The notes: generated by a model not told the origin, from the sequence alone. A stretch of 64,000 bases of DNA from Pieris napi (GCF_905475465.1 NC_062236.1:1002001-1066000), one strand, 5' to 3'; positions 1-10,725 are shown, counted from the stretch's first letter. Numbers and translations: made by a program.

Positions 1-72
1 TGTAAAAAGTTTGCATTTCTGTTATGTAAAAAGTATATTTTTATTTACTTATATTAGCGGTGTTCTACCTAC

Positions 73-540
73 TTACAGGGAAAAGATGAGAAAATAGGGT
101 AAAGAAAAGCAATACAATTTTTTATTCAGAGTTTTAGTGCATAATTGTTGGGTTACAATTTTTTTGGAAGTACACGCCGCTATTATACCTTCGTTTGTAA
201 TTCTTGTTACAGTTTTCTCTGACACACCTGCAATTAAAAATAATAGTAACTTTAAGTTTATAATGCTTATGTAATATATGTTTTAATTTCAGTTACCTAG
301 TTTCATCACGTCATGTATTTATTCAATTTTGTCGCAAAAACGAATTTAAATCATTAAAGTCCCATCAATACAGCAAAAAATTATTAAATGGCAACTCTAA
401 AAAGTACCTGTTATGGCGGCAACTCTCTTCCGAACATTGTTTAGTGGTATTAAAACACCTTGATTCTTATGTTCCGCTTCACAGAACTCTTTCACCTTTA
501 ATATAATTTCTCGAGCCGAACTTTTTACAACTTTTGGCAT
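73..540 (-). CDS. Spliced N-terminal fragment of a repeated DDE-transposase-like (helix-turn-helix) gene
   Basis: On the minus strand an ATG at 540 opens exon 1 (540-408), which ends in CAG followed by a GTACTT donor. A pyrimidine-rich acceptor ending TTGCAG lies at 228, and exon 2 runs 227-73 to a TAA. Joined in phase 1 this gives 95 residues, beginning MPKVVKSSAREIILKVKEFC; the splice creates an unbroken TGVSEKTVTRI stretch across the junction. The basic N-terminus and the RKRVAAxTG..E.TV.RI pattern resemble the N-terminal helix-turn-helix part of a protein family I know as multicopy in Lepidoptera, with a DDE endonuclease domain further downstream. No DDE domain is visible here: after residue about 60 the similarity fades and the frame stops, so this copy is probably decayed or its later exons lie beyond the left edge. 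The matching splice phase is strong evidence that this was once a real two-exon gene. Confidence 0.6.
228..407 (-). other. Intron, 180 bp, GT-AG
   Basis: The donor is CAG|GTACTT (reading down from 407) and the acceptor is TTTTTAATTGCAG|GT (228). Removing it restores an uninterrupted frame that matches the expected family pattern on both sides, which is why I call it an intron rather than an insertion. Confidence 0.6.
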
Positions 541-1134
541 TATAATCAATCTTTAAAATGCACTAAGCTAGTTAAAAATCTACCACAACAAACGAACTTG
601 ATAACATCGACGAATGACAACATTGCCAACCTGTCAAATTTAGTTCCAAAAATCACCGCGGGACTTCTTTCATGAAAAGCACTATAACTACTTATGTTGC
701 TAAATGACACAGACTATATTGATAATTGACCTTGAAGATATAGCTTAATAATGATGGCCACCCTCTGTCCACAAATGGTTTTGTATATTGTATTTATTAG
801 TTCATGTCATTGCTAAAAGTTTAATTGTAATAAGTAAAAATGTCGTAAAATGTAGTCAAAATCAAGAAAGAACTTTTATGCATTTTATTGCACTAGTGTG
901 CATATTCCCACATAATTCAAGGAGTAATTATACGACTGAATACTGACTCGGTCGCTTTTAGCACTGTTTATGTGTTACGTAAACTCTGTGAATGCAAATT
1001 AGTCTTAAGTCTGCATTACATTGACGTCTATCCCTACATTTTGCTTACTTGAATATTGGAGTAATTTTTTTATTAAGCTAAGCATAAAATTCTTTATAAT
1101 AGGTAGAAGCGAAGAAGAATGCACTGTATATTAA
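541..1134. other. 5' flank of the spliced fragment; no gene seen
   Basis: AT-rich sequence upstream (on the minus strand) of the ATG at 540. It would hold the promoter and 5' leader of that gene if it is transcribed. I see no further open frame or recognised repeat. Confidence 0.4.
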
Positions 1135-2035
1135 GAACAATTCTGGTCTCTTGCCAAACCTTGTCAAAGGGAATTTCCGTTCCAATCTTGCAGTGAAGAT
1201 GACTCGATGTCCCATACCGCGAAGGAGACCAACCTTCTGGGCTGTCTTTTCCCGTCCAACTCTACTTTGGATGACTTCGATGCGTAATACTTCGATGCCG
1301 AAAACCATAATGGCCGTAAAGTCTTGCCCTCTTTGGACATTCATACGTCGAGTCGGTCTGATGGTATCCCCCCAATTATGCTGCGCGCTTGTGCTTTTGA
1401 GTTGGTGCACTTTTCCGGTACTCGCTAGGTACTGTCCAAAATTGCTGGAAATTCGCTTCAATACGTTCTTATATATGCAATAATGCCTAAAAAAGACCAT
1501 CGTTCTGTACCGTTCAACCATCGTCCAATAGCCATAACGTCCATGTTCTCCAAATTAATAAAAACCATTCAACAGTCAGCAGCCAGAGCACCACCAGCTT
1601 CGCTTTGCTCGGTGACTTGTATAAAATACACATAGATGGTCAGAAGGAATTAAGTCCAAGGGTCCAACTAGCGGTTAGTTTGGATATAGTGACGAGTGAC
1701 GGCGATTGGGTGTGGCATAAGGCACCTCTCTTGAAGTTTCTGCTTGTGCATATCAGTGACATGTTGTAACTTCGGTACGTGCAGCCTCGGACTGGGGTCG
1801 ACTAAATCATCTCCAATTTAACCTCAAGAAGACACAAGATTGCGCGTTTTCCGCTCCAGCTCCTTCCACTTGAATGTATTCAACAAAGAGCGGTTCGAAT
1901 CGTCGATGAACAGTCACTAAACGAGCGGCTTAATCCCTTGGCATAGAGGTCTCTCTGCATCTTGTACTGTATTTACCACATAGTGGAGCAAGCTATCCAC
2001 TGAAGCAATTCCGAACCAGTGTTTAATATTATTAC
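1135..2035 (+). pseudogene. Decayed jockey/CR1-type LINE reverse transcriptase
   Basis: Read in three shifting frames, this stretch follows the central and C-terminal part of the same ORF2 family as the large LINE at 17629-19953. Recognisable pieces in order: an EDDSM..TAKE..LLG segment near 1195, SDGIPPIMLRACA near 1355, FNHRPIAITSMFSK near 1515, LLVHISDML near 1740, a KTQ..AFSAP-like piece near 1830, and a C-terminal SLCILYCIYH near 1950. The order is collinear with a LINE but stops and frameshifts are frequent and the YADD catalytic box is lost. It ends near an SxEAIPNQ-like segment at about 2020. This is an old, non-functional copy. Confidence 0.75.
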
Positions 2036-3208
2036 TTAATATGCTTACAAAGTTGGAAACTTATAATTGCTTTTCAATAAATTAAAAGTGTATTTTTGGT
2101 GACCCTTATACGCGCGTAAATAGCACACATTATAGACTATAACTTTCTAAAAATATTATGTATTAAAACGGTCAAAGTGGAATTAATAAAAAGCTTATAT
2201 TTCCCAACATTCTAGTATTCTAGCATCTCAGGTAAACAGTTTTAAAGTTTAATGGAACGGCGTTCCAACATATTTCTTGTGCCCTATTCAAAAAGGGTTG
2301 ACAAAACAATATTTAATTCTAATTCAGAGACACAATGCAGGCCGCACAAAGCCCAGATAATGGATATTGCTTTCTTGCGAGTTTCAAAGCCTACTTGGAA
2401 CCTCGTATAATCCTCTTAGAACTCCTTTCCGAGCACGTTGTGCCTAAAACATTTCCTATAACTCGTTATTTTGTGTCTGTACAATTCCTAAATAGACATG
2501 TGTGTACGATGTGTAAAAAAATATTAAAAATCCAATGTAAATTATGAATGAATTCGAATTTACCTTAAGCATATAATAAATAACATTATAAATAAGCAAA
2601 CTGAGATATTACTAATTAAAAGACAAGACCTAAGTAAAATAGTGTCATTGATACCCAAACAAGTAAGAAAAGCTTTTTTTATTGAAACGATGTTTATTGT
2701 TAATATAATTATAATTTTTCTTCATTTTGACTTCACATCAGCTAAGAGTTATAATAAAAAATTGTGACTGATTCAGAATATTCTCGTTAAAATCATCCTA
2801 TGTCCACCAACATCAGGGGAAAACGATTGATGTCACCAAGGCACTTCAACTGCAATAGTTATAATGGTATAAGGGGGAGGGCAGGTTAGGGGTAGGGGTA
2901 GGTATACGGACTAATCAAATCCAATTATTGTACTTAAGGTTTGAAAAAAAACTGTTTTGCCTAAAAATCTTATGGATAACGGTTGTTTTTTTCCTGCACG
3001 GTTCCGACATTGGGTGTTTTTTCCCTGTATCGATATTTTAAAAGTTTGAAAGCGCAGAGACTATGGATGTTATTGCTCTGTTGTTTTTGACTGCATTGTC
3101 AGTTGAAAAAAAAAATGTGACATAAGTTGTTTTTTCCCTGACCCCTTCATATACATACATATATATATTTCATAGCTCATACTTGCTTAATATAAATTAT
3201 AAAATATA
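2036..3208. other. AT-rich DNA, no gene seen
   Basis: No coding frame can be supported; the 70-codon frame at 2335-2547 has no recognisable motif. Between about 2980 and 3145 a GTTTTTTCCCTG-like motif recurs three times at roughly 70-130 bp spacing, next to a G-rich run at 2875-2905. Confidence 0.4.
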
Positions 3209-3290
3209 ACAGTGGCGCTACAACCTTTTTAGGTCTGGGCTTCAGATTTCTGTATCTGTTTCATGATCACTTGTCAAACTGCAGTTTTAA
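3209..3290 (-). repeat. SINE 3' fragment (tRNA-derived, Metulj-like)
   Basis: Begins at the SINE 3' end (CAGTGGCGCTACAACC on the plus strand) and continues through the CTGTATCTGTTTCATGATC segment, then stops. The tRNA-like head is missing, so this is a 5'-truncated insertion. Confidence 0.8.
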
Positions 3291-3469
3291 TTATTTGTAA
3301 GTAAAAATACATTTTAAAGTTATGTAATAATAGTATTGAAACTGATCATATTCCTCTTTGGCTATGAAACAATTGGCTATATACAGTTGGAATTCAAACG
3401 CACGCAGCAATGAAAAAGTTTTTCAGTATTTTAGTATACTCATAACTATCCTTAGGTACATAAGGTTTT

Positions 3470-3850
3470 GAAGTTATACTTCTTTTGGCGCGTTAGGGTA
3501 AAATGATGAGTAAATTTTTACGATGCACGCGCACACCGTTACACAAAAAACCGACACCCGCACACCGTCACAAAAAACCAACACTCTAAAGTTAGCATAG
3601 TCAACATTTGAAGATAAAAAAATGTCCATTTCTTTAATTATGAAGAAATATTTTTTGTGATATTTAAATAAACTTTAACTAGATAATGCGTTATAAGTTA
3701 TAACAAAACTTTCTTATTAAATACCTTTTTTCTATTGTTAGTGTCGTATTTGCTACAAACGTAGAATAAGGCGAAAGGTAAAAATTTTAAAAAGATTTTT
3801 ATCTTGTTACTCCAAAGAACTTCTAACGCGTGTACATAAGTACACACACG
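3470..3850 (-). mobile_element. Short inverted-repeat element, copy A (subfamily 1)
   Basis: One end reads GAAGTTATACTTCTTTTGGC and the other ends AACTTCTAACGCGTGTACAT on the plus strand. Together these are the reverse of the ends of the complete copy at 47239-47753. No protein is encoded, so it would depend on a transposase supplied elsewhere. The interior is diverged and holds two CGCACACCGT-type units. Confidence 0.6.
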
Positions 3851-4239
3851 TTTCTTAATAAAAATAGTATTGGTGTACCTGTCTTACAAGTCTTTTTATT
3901 TTAATGAAACCGTCAGTGAATGCGCTCAATTATCCACACAGTGAGTTGGACAATAAATCTCAGCCCGACACACCAATTACTGTCCTCACTCATCCGCGAA
4001 ACGTTGTTAATAGCCCGATTCTAACCTTTATCTGTGTCTTTTGTTGTTCTGGCCCCTAATTACAATTTATTGGCAAAATGTGATTTACAGGAAAAGTTAT
4101 CACTTAGAGTAAAAGTACTTTTAGTTAGGAAACATTATTATGAAAATCTTTTATATCTTTGGCTGGTGGATGACATATATGCAACGTATTTTTCGTTCAA
4201 ACAGTGGTAAGTGGAAAAGTAATACACAATAACAGTGAC
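3851..4239. other. No gene seen
   Basis: Unassigned AT-rich sequence between two repeats. Confidence 0.3.
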
Positions 4240-4360
4240 TTTTCCGTACTAGAGACTGTTAGTAGTGTTATTGGAGACTTTCTTATGTTAAAAATCCTTT
4301 TTAGTAGATTAGGTTCGTTTTAAATGTAGTCTTAAGTTAGGCTAGATCGTAATGTTCAAT
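4240..4360 (+). repeat. Unclassified repeat, inverted partner of 6005-6125
   Basis: The segment running from AGAGACTGTTAGTAGTG to TTAAGTTAGGCTAGATCG is the reverse complement of 6005-6125 with modest divergence. No coding capacity. Confidence 0.6.
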
Positions 4361-4589
4361 GGTGTATGTAGTGAAACACACGCTAGTTGGTTTAACACTG
4401 ATTTATTTTCAAACTACCCTCCATAAGTACATAATAATACCACAGTGTCTTTGTGCAGAGACAGTTTATAAAAACAAATCTATTGTTTAATAATTAAGTT
4501 TTATACCGATACTTAACTGAATGTAGGTATATACATATCATTATATCAAAAAATTTAAGCATAATTAATTAATATAAATTCCTTATCCT

Positions 4590-4768
4590 TCGCTGGCAAA
4601 TCACTTCGCAATGTCATCAGCCTTCACACACGCACTTACCCTTCAAGAAAAGAGCGTACCAATTCTGAAAAGGCCTGCAACTTACTTGCGAGCCCTCTGG
4701 CAATGTGAGTGTCTATGGGCGGCGATATCACTTAACATCATCCTGCCAGTTTACCATCTGTTACATTA
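4590..4768 (+). repeat. LINE 3'-end fragment (GGCCGGCAACG family)
   Basis: Contains the end of the LINE ORF and 3' UTR: CAAGAAAAGAGCGTACCAAT, a diverged GGCC.GCAAC.. ACTTGCGAGCC segment, GTGTCTATGGGCGGCG and CACTTAACATCATCCTGCC, ending near a short A-run. It is the 3' terminus of a jockey/CR1-type LINE, 5'-truncated. Confidence 0.75.
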
Positions 4769-5318
4769 AAAAAATTCGCTGGTACCTATGACGCTTTAAA
4801 TACCCCAACGATTCCCAATAATTGGACTAAAACTGTCAAATTCGTTACATCCCGTTAAAAGTAATCAATTTGAGGTCACAATGGTGGTATGATTTCAACC
4901 CATTATCATGTAAATACGACGCAACTTTTATAAGAATCTATTGGAACAAAATTGCTATGGATTCAGTAAGTTGACGCAAACTATGAAATATTTACGAGTG
5001 AAATCTATAGAGTTATTTGGAATTGGAGTTTTGGTACAAAAGACTAATAAATAATTCAAAGGGTGCATTGTGGTCGTGAATTGACAAAGAATGTTGCTTG
5101 TTAAGAAATAGAACAAAAGGCATGTTCGATGTTGGTTTAATTTTGAGATACATTGTAGAACTTCTTGTTCTATTTTATTTGGTGTACGTCAAATAGACGA
5201 AAATATTTATTTAAAATTAGCAGGTGACTCTAAATTGACAAGAATGCATAACCAATGAAACGAATTCACATACATAATAATTAGGAAAAACAAGCCAAAG
5301 AATTATTATTAAAAAAAA
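4769..5318. other. No gene seen
   Basis: AT-rich, no recognised repeat or frame. Confidence 0.3.
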
Positions 5319-5824
5319 GTGCGTGCGTACAAAGTACACATGTCAGAAATGAAATTTCTTTGTAAATTAATTATTGAGTAATTAATCCCCAATCCCATAA
5401 TTTAATTTTGCCAGTCTTTCTATATTAATGAATGATACTAAAGCTAATTAAAAACCAGAACTAAAATCAGTTGTTGTTTTGTATATAGAAATACCACCAT
5501 AAATATACAACAATTACCAAATAATATAACAAATTCATTTTTATCATAATTGCTTATGACAATAATGAATCCAACTGGGTCAGCGAAAACGTCTTGGTTC
5601 TGTGCCCTTATAAAAATACAAAACCTACCAAAAAAATTGTAATTTAGTTACTTAATAAAATAATAATGATATTGATATATGTATTAAAAACACCATCGGT
5701 GTTCAAGTATGATTAATTGCACCACAATATTATACTAGCACATCTTTATTGAAGAAAAAAACGCTGCACATCTTCGTGACGTTCCGTAAAATAATTACCC
5801 TCATGCGCCTAAAGAAGTTTCACT
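5319..5824 (+). mobile_element. Short inverted-repeat element, copy B (subfamily 2)
   Basis: Starts GTGCGTGCGTACAAAGTACA, then AGAAATGAAATTTCTTTG, and ends ATGCGCCTAAAGAAGTTTCA. The end organisation matches the 47239-47753 copy, but the subterminal block reads CTGCACATCTTCGTGACG instead of a CGCGCGCATCG-type block. About 506 bp, non-coding. Confidence 0.6.
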
Positions 5825-6004
5825 ACAAAAACTAAGGAATGTACTGGCATCATAATCATACATAATAATATTACACTTGTCTGTAGTAGTTATAACCGTT
5901 CGCCTTGTTTGTAATGTATTCATGTGATTCATCCAGTGTACTTATCGCTCATAATATTTTTTTTTTATATACATGACGTGTCTTTACTAAGACATCATGG
6001 CACA

Positions 6005-6125
6005 TTACAATCTAGCCTAACTTAAGACTATTAAGTAATTTAAGTCTAACCTAATTTACCAATAAAGATTTTTACATAAGAAAGTATCCAATAACACTAC
6101 TTACAGTCTCTATTAAAGGGAAGAC
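6005..6125 (-). repeat. Unclassified repeat, inverted partner of 4240-4360
   Basis: Reverse complement of the 4240-4360 segment (CTAGCCTAACTTAAGACTA at its left side and CAATAACACTACTTACAGTC near its right). It lies in the approximately 800-bp space between copies B and C of the short inverted-repeat element. Confidence 0.6.
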
Positions 6126-6626
6126 ACTCTGTTCTTGTGTTCTATGTTTTTCCTTTCACTCACTGTGTATTTAGTACTGACGTGCAGTAACACAATAAAT
6201 AATATTATACACTGATATTTTTATTGAAATAAGACAAGGGTTGGGGACGTACCTAATTGTGACTTAATCAGTCTTACATCGTTCCGTACATAGGCTCGAA
6301 CAAATAATAGAACTTTTGTCAGCTCACTCAACGGACAATAAAAAAAGGTCCGTTAACCTATGTAATTCGTTAGTTTTAATTATTGTAGATAATACAGTGA
6401 GTTCCCCAAAAAGGTTTCAGGTAAGATTGTAGATTCAGATCGGCTTACGCAACCATTCCGGTCAATAAACTAACATTGCTACATTCGAACAAGAATCGAA
6501 TATACGCTTTTCATTTACGAACAATAAAATTAGGCATTGTGAACCGAATAATGGTGAAATACAAGTAAGGGCGATCCTGTCCTGATCTAGTTGTGTCAAA
6601 CTGCTATTTTTCTATGAGATTTTTTT

Positions 6627-7050
6627 GAAGTGAAACTTCTTTAGGCGCATGACAGTAAAATTTTTACGGAACGTCACGAAGATGTGCAGCGTTCTTGTCG
6701 AAGAAAAGGGAGAGAGCGATTGAGACTGATTGAGAGAGAATAAAGTAGAGTAAAGAGTAAAGAGAATTTGTGAAATATTAGTATTTTATGCAAGATAATT
6801 TATTGAAATCTCAAATGATGAATTGTAATTTAAAATGCCACGTGTTTTTATTATGGAGGAAATAAATTTATTATTTGTATTAATTTTCGACACTTTTAAT
6901 GACAGTTAAATTCCTAACATGTCTTCCTTTTTCCCTCCCTCTTAGTCTCGGAAATCTAAAGTTTTAGATTTGTATAAATATGAACAAGAGTTAATAGTTT
7001 GCCTAAGAAGTTTCACTTCTGACATATTGTGTACTTTGTGCGCACGTACT
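6627..7050 (-). mobile_element. Short inverted-repeat element, copy C (subfamily 2)
   Basis: Starts GAAGTGAAACTTCTTTAGGC and carries ACGGAACGTCACGAAGATGT, the reverse complement of the corresponding block in copy B. It ends AAGAAGTTTCACTTCTGACA followed by GTGCGCACGTAC. It is in the opposite orientation to copy B, so the two copies form a long interrupted inverted repeat. Confidence 0.6.
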
Positions 7051-7094
7051 TTTTTATTTATTTTTTATGTCACAGGAGACAAGGACTTACCTCC

Positions 7095-7265
7095 TGGACA
7101 CTCACAAGGCCAGATGCAAATGCGATGCCAGCATTTTAAGAACTGGTACGCTCATTTCTTGAAGGACCCTAAGTCGAATTGGTTCGGAAATACTTCAGGG
7201 GGAGCTGGTTCCACATATCGATCCTGTGGTTCAATTAGTCGTGTCAAGCTGCTATTTTGCTACGA
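7095..7265 (-). repeat. LINE 3'-end fragment
   Basis: CTCGTTTCTTGAAGGACCC-type and AAGTCGAATTGGTTCGGAAA segments are the reverse complement of the LINE C-terminal coding region and 3' UTR seen at 52108 and 55385. The open frame over it on the plus strand is only an antisense artefact. Confidence 0.75.
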
Positions 7266-7283
7266 GATTCAATAGTTGAATTG

Positions 7284-7336
7284 CACAACTGGAGATATTA
7301 TAAATATATATATTTAAATATCTCCAGTTAGTTGTG
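7284..7336. repeat. Hairpin with 13-bp perfect stem core
   Basis: AACTGGAGATATT (7287-7299) pairs perfectly with AATATCTCCAGTT (7317-7329) across an AT loop; the outer CACAAC/GTTGTG bases extend the stem after a one-base interruption. Confidence 0.6.
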
Positions 7337-7669
7337 TATTATATAGTATTATGTACATGGACAAAGCGTCGTATTGATCTAAGGGTATAGCCTATCAGAA
7401 GGTTACTTATTCAGCTCACGTCGGGGTCACCAATTTAGGTGATGCATATGTAGTCACCTAGTTAAGGAGTGTGTAAAAAATTGTACATAATCAGTAGCTA
7501 AAATTGTGAGCAAGCATGACCGGCGCTACCAATTGTACACAACACACACAAATGTGTGGTATACATAATCCACATGCCTAGAACATTATGCAACAGGTGT
7601 GATCCACTAATACAACAAACATAATCTATTTATAATTAGATTATGTTTTATTTTACCTAGTCATTAAGT

Positions 7670-8062
7670 TACAATCTATATATATAAAAATGAAACCCGT
7701 TTTCCGTTGTCACGACATAACATGAAAACGGCTTGATCGATTTGGCCGAAAAATTAAAAAAATTGAGTGAAAAAGTCTAAAAGAACACTTCTATATTCCT
7801 ATACATAATATTCGTAATAATATTTAAAGGCAATTTGAACTTTAATACCATATCATAAAGTTCAAGTGTTAGTGGAGGGGTTCTGGGAAGGTAAATTTTT
7901 ATTTTTTGACATAATGTATTTGTTGTATTATCAACATTCTTTTTTTTATCTTACTAGCTAGACCAATTGTCCGGTGTCCCGATTCCCGAATAGCAGAATA
8001 AGTATTTAAAAAAAATAAAGAATCGACTGTTAGGCGGTACGATGTTCGCCAGGCCAGCTAGT
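7670..8062 (-). repeat. ACTAG-head interspersed repeat (family 1)
   Basis: On the minus strand it begins ACTAGCTGGCCTGGCGAACA near 8058 and ends in a TATATATAGATT tail near 7675. The head region is homologous to 29636-29725. It also contains a segment for CATGAAAACGGCTTGATCG, a very common insect repeat motif. No intact protein frame. Confidence 0.6.
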
Positions 8063-8102
8063 ATTAAATAAATAAATTCATTTTTGATCACATGACTTAG
8101 AA

Positions 8103-8162
8103 ATACTTACACTTACGACTCTTATCCCTAAGGTCAGAGGTTCGATTCCTGCCTATGTATGC
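8103..8162 (+). repeat. SINE tRNA-head fragment
   Basis: ACTCTTATCCCTAAGGTCAG followed by a perfect B box GGTTCGATTCC. This is only the 5' head of the SINE; the A-box side is degraded. Confidence 0.55.
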
Positions 8163-8808
8163 ATGTAACACTGGTATTCCAACCGCTACGCCAAAATAGC
8201 CCGGGCTGTCAAGGCCCTTCAGGGCAACAGCGAGATTCCATTTAAAAACATATAGCACTCGCCTGTATGCTAAAGGCACAACCGATATATTTTAAATCCC
8301 ATTGACGTGTCAGTCAGAACAAAATCTAAAACTGATCGAAAAAATGGATACAATCTAAGCCCAAAACCCATAATGGTTGTGCGCTACTGGATCATTATGC
8401 CTAAACATGACGTAATCTCAGAGTCATATTGCAATGGCGGGGTTCTACTAAAACGTAAATGCCTTGAGATTTCTAAGAATCTGAACTCAACACTCGAATA
8501 CTAAATTGAACACGTCAGTATCATACTCCAAGTTAATATTAATGTCAATTAAGATCAAAAAGTGAATTGAATCAGAGGGGAGAATTCATTAGTATTCCAT
8601 TCAGTCTGCCTCTGGGGTCTTAAGCAGGTTACGTTTATATCGTTAGACGAACACAAATATTAGTCTAATTAGCGGCTGGGTTCACCATCTACAATTTGCC
8701 CGTAAGAATTATTTATCGTGTACTATTGGAATTATGATCAATACCATTAAAGCTTATTTTATGTTGTTATGTACATATAATCTGCAACATTTACCTGCAA
8801 GCGTTGAT
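8163..8808. other. No gene seen
   Basis: Two short open frames cross this stretch but show no family motif. A GCCCGGGCTGTCAAGGCCC run near 8200 is locally GC-rich. Confidence 0.3.
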
Positions 8809-9190
8809 AAATAATAAATAATAATAAATCGTTTATTTGCAATGAAAGTTGTACATTCAGATTGAATAATCCGCACAATCAGCCATATAAAAAAGGGTAG
8901 GAAACTTTAAAATAATTATCATAATAATAAGAAGAGTTAAGCTGTTAATAAATGTTGTCAAAACTTAAGGTCTAAATATTCTCTCACGCTATAAAAGCAC
9001 CTTGCCTTTATAAGTTTGATAGCCATGGCGTAAATATCTTTTAAATACATCGTGTTGCAATATGCAGGTACCCACAGCCGTGTTGGATCCTTCGGTAGAT
9101 ACAGGCAAGTTTATTTACATATGTGGACTCATTTTAACAGTCATAACTGCTTTTAGGATATATAAACTTGATACTGTCAAAGTACCGAGT
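8809..9190 (-). repeat. LINE-like 3' end with ATT-rich tail
   Basis: The interior segment GCAGGTACCCACAGCCGTGT recurs in inverted orientation at 47105-47238. On the minus strand a short frame reads TEGSNTAVGTCILQHDVFKR and the element ends in AATAAACGATTTATTATT near 8809, a typical polyadenylation-plus-simple-tail ending of a LINE. The clade is not certain. Confidence 0.55.
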
Positions 9191-9308
9191 TCATAAAAAA
9201 ATGATCTACAGCTTACAAGAGACTTCTTATAGCCTTAAACACCCATAATTTCCCTAATAAATAGATAAAAATAAAGCGTTCGCAAATCTGCGTTTAGGAA
9301 AAAAACTT

Positions 9309-9352
9309 GTGGGTTCTTATGTACACGCGTTAGAAGTTATACTTCTTATAGG
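9309..9352 (+). mobile_element. Left-end fragment of the short inverted-repeat element
   Basis: CTTATGTACACGCGTTAGAAGTTATACTTCTTATAGG matches the first about 45 bp of the copy at 47239-47753 and then breaks off exactly where the Penelope-like sequence starts. Confidence 0.55.
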
Positions 9353-9782
9353 CAACAAGATAAAATTTGATTCTGCGTTTGCAGAAAAAACGAAATTAAC
9401 AATAGAAAAAACTAAAATGTTGACAATAGCTAACTTCAGGGTGTCAGCAGACATAAGACATAGACGACACACAAAATCAGCAGTCTGTGAACACATACTA
9501 GATAGGCCTAATCACTACATACGCTTTGACCAACCGAAAGTACTTGCGAAAGAGAAAAGATTCTTCCCAAGATTGGTACGCGAAGCCATTGAAATCAAAA
9601 AACACCCCAATTTCAATAGAGAAGACGGCCTAAAATTGTCAAACACCTGGGATCCAATAATATCCAAATTAAAATATCAAAAAGAAAAACAATCCGCGAA
9701 AATAGAGGACACCGTGAGCCATTTTTGCCAAAACCCTCCATCTTTTAGTCGATACCAACTCCGGGGAAACAAATACAGATAA
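9353..9782 (+). pseudogene. Penelope-like element, C-terminal end of the reverse transcriptase/GIY-YIG protein
   Basis: The open frame (about 143 residues after the junction) carries the tail that follows the GIY-YIG endonuclease in Penelope-like retroelements: SAVCEHILDRPNHYIRFD, then KVLAKEKRFFPRLVREAIEI, KHPNFNREDGLKLSNTW, and a basic C-terminus ending RGNKYR. The reverse transcriptase palm and the GIY-YIG catalytic core are absent, so this is a 5'-truncated copy and cannot be active. The first residues of the longer frame (from 9309) come from the adjoining inverted-repeat element remnant and do not belong to the protein. The same 3' sequence is present at 44640-44960. Confidence 0.75.
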
Positions 9783-9993
9783 GGCAACTTTCTCTGCAGC
9801 TGTTATACCTTTTGACATTCAACATCTTTTGTCTTCAGTCACCGTGACCACGCACGCTGTAAAGCACGCGAAACGTCGGATAAATTTAAAATTATGTCAA
9901 ATAGTTGTAAATTTATAATAATAATACATAACTTTAATCCGGTAAAAAGCGTTTTTCTTTAAATGTGTAAAGGTTATGTAAATCAAAGACAAT
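9783..9993 (+). repeat. Penelope-like element 3' region
   Basis: Shared almost base for base with 44735-44960, ending at the CAAAGACAATA that is also the last element sequence before the target duplication there. It holds the hammerhead-like motif annotated separately. Confidence 0.7.
9843..9880 (+). ncRNA. Hammerhead-ribozyme-like relic
   Basis: Penelope-like elements are known to carry short hammerhead ribozymes in their terminal repeats. Here GAAACGTC (9870-9877) matches the conserved GAAAC plus cleavage-triplet side. CGC/GCG flanking an ACGCTGTAAAGCA loop could form stem II. The other core strand reads GTGACCA instead of CTGATGA, so key bases are missing and self-cleavage is unlikely. 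I call it a relic. Confidence 0.4.
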
Positions 9994-10453
9994 ACTAAAT
10001 TAAACATACATTTTATTACAAATCTTTAGCTAAACTAAACCCCAATATTTTATTTATAATAAGATTACGTGCAAAGGAAAATCCCACCTCAAAATTAAAG
10101 CTTTTAACCACTTAGTCTCTCGATGTGTGGAAATGAATTTTGTCGCACTAAGCTTCTGAGAAGACAGGGTAAACATTTGTCGAGTGCCATCAGCTAATCT
10201 TTTGTAACATCACCCCGTGTTTGCGAACATTCAAATAGCATCTTGCATTTGTGGTGCATATGTACTGTTTTTAAACGAAGCTGGAGAAACTACTGTTTTA
10301 ATCGAAATATTATTTTATGAATAATCATTTATAGAGGAAGGTTTTGTGAGCTATAATCTGAGTAAATATAAATATAATGATTGAAAAAACCGAAGAGTAA
10401 ATACAAATTTCTAATTTTAATTTGAATTTTTTTTAATTGAACAATAAAAAAAT
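9994..10453. other. No gene seen
   Basis: AT-rich, no recognised motif. Confidence 0.3.
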
Positions 10454-10725
10454 CAGTGGCGCTACAAACTTTTAAGGCCTGGACCTGAGATTGATGTATC
10501 TATGTCACGATCATTTGTCAATTAAATATGCAAGTAGGTGATCAGACTCTGTGCCGCACCGTCACCTTTTAGGGTCCAAAGCAAGCGGGTTTCCTCACGA
10601 CGTTTTCCTTCACCGTTCGAGCGAATGTTAAATGCGCACATAGAAAGAAAGTCCATTGGTGCACAGCCGGGGATCGAACCTACGACCTCAGGATTGAGAG
10701 CCGCTAGCTCAAGCCAACACTGCTC
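10454..10725 (-). repeat. SINE, near full length (Metulj-like)
   Basis: Complete from the 3' end (CAGTGGCGCTACAAAC at 10454) to the head, whose reverse complement gives the tRNA-like B box GGTTCGATCCCC and an A-box-like GCTTGAGC region. The two open frames over it, one on each strand, are not genes. Confidence 0.85.

Noticed and set aside
2875..2910. Telomere-type TTAGG repeats
   Set aside because: Only GGTTAGGGGTAGGGGTAGG-like irregular units; no TTAGG array.
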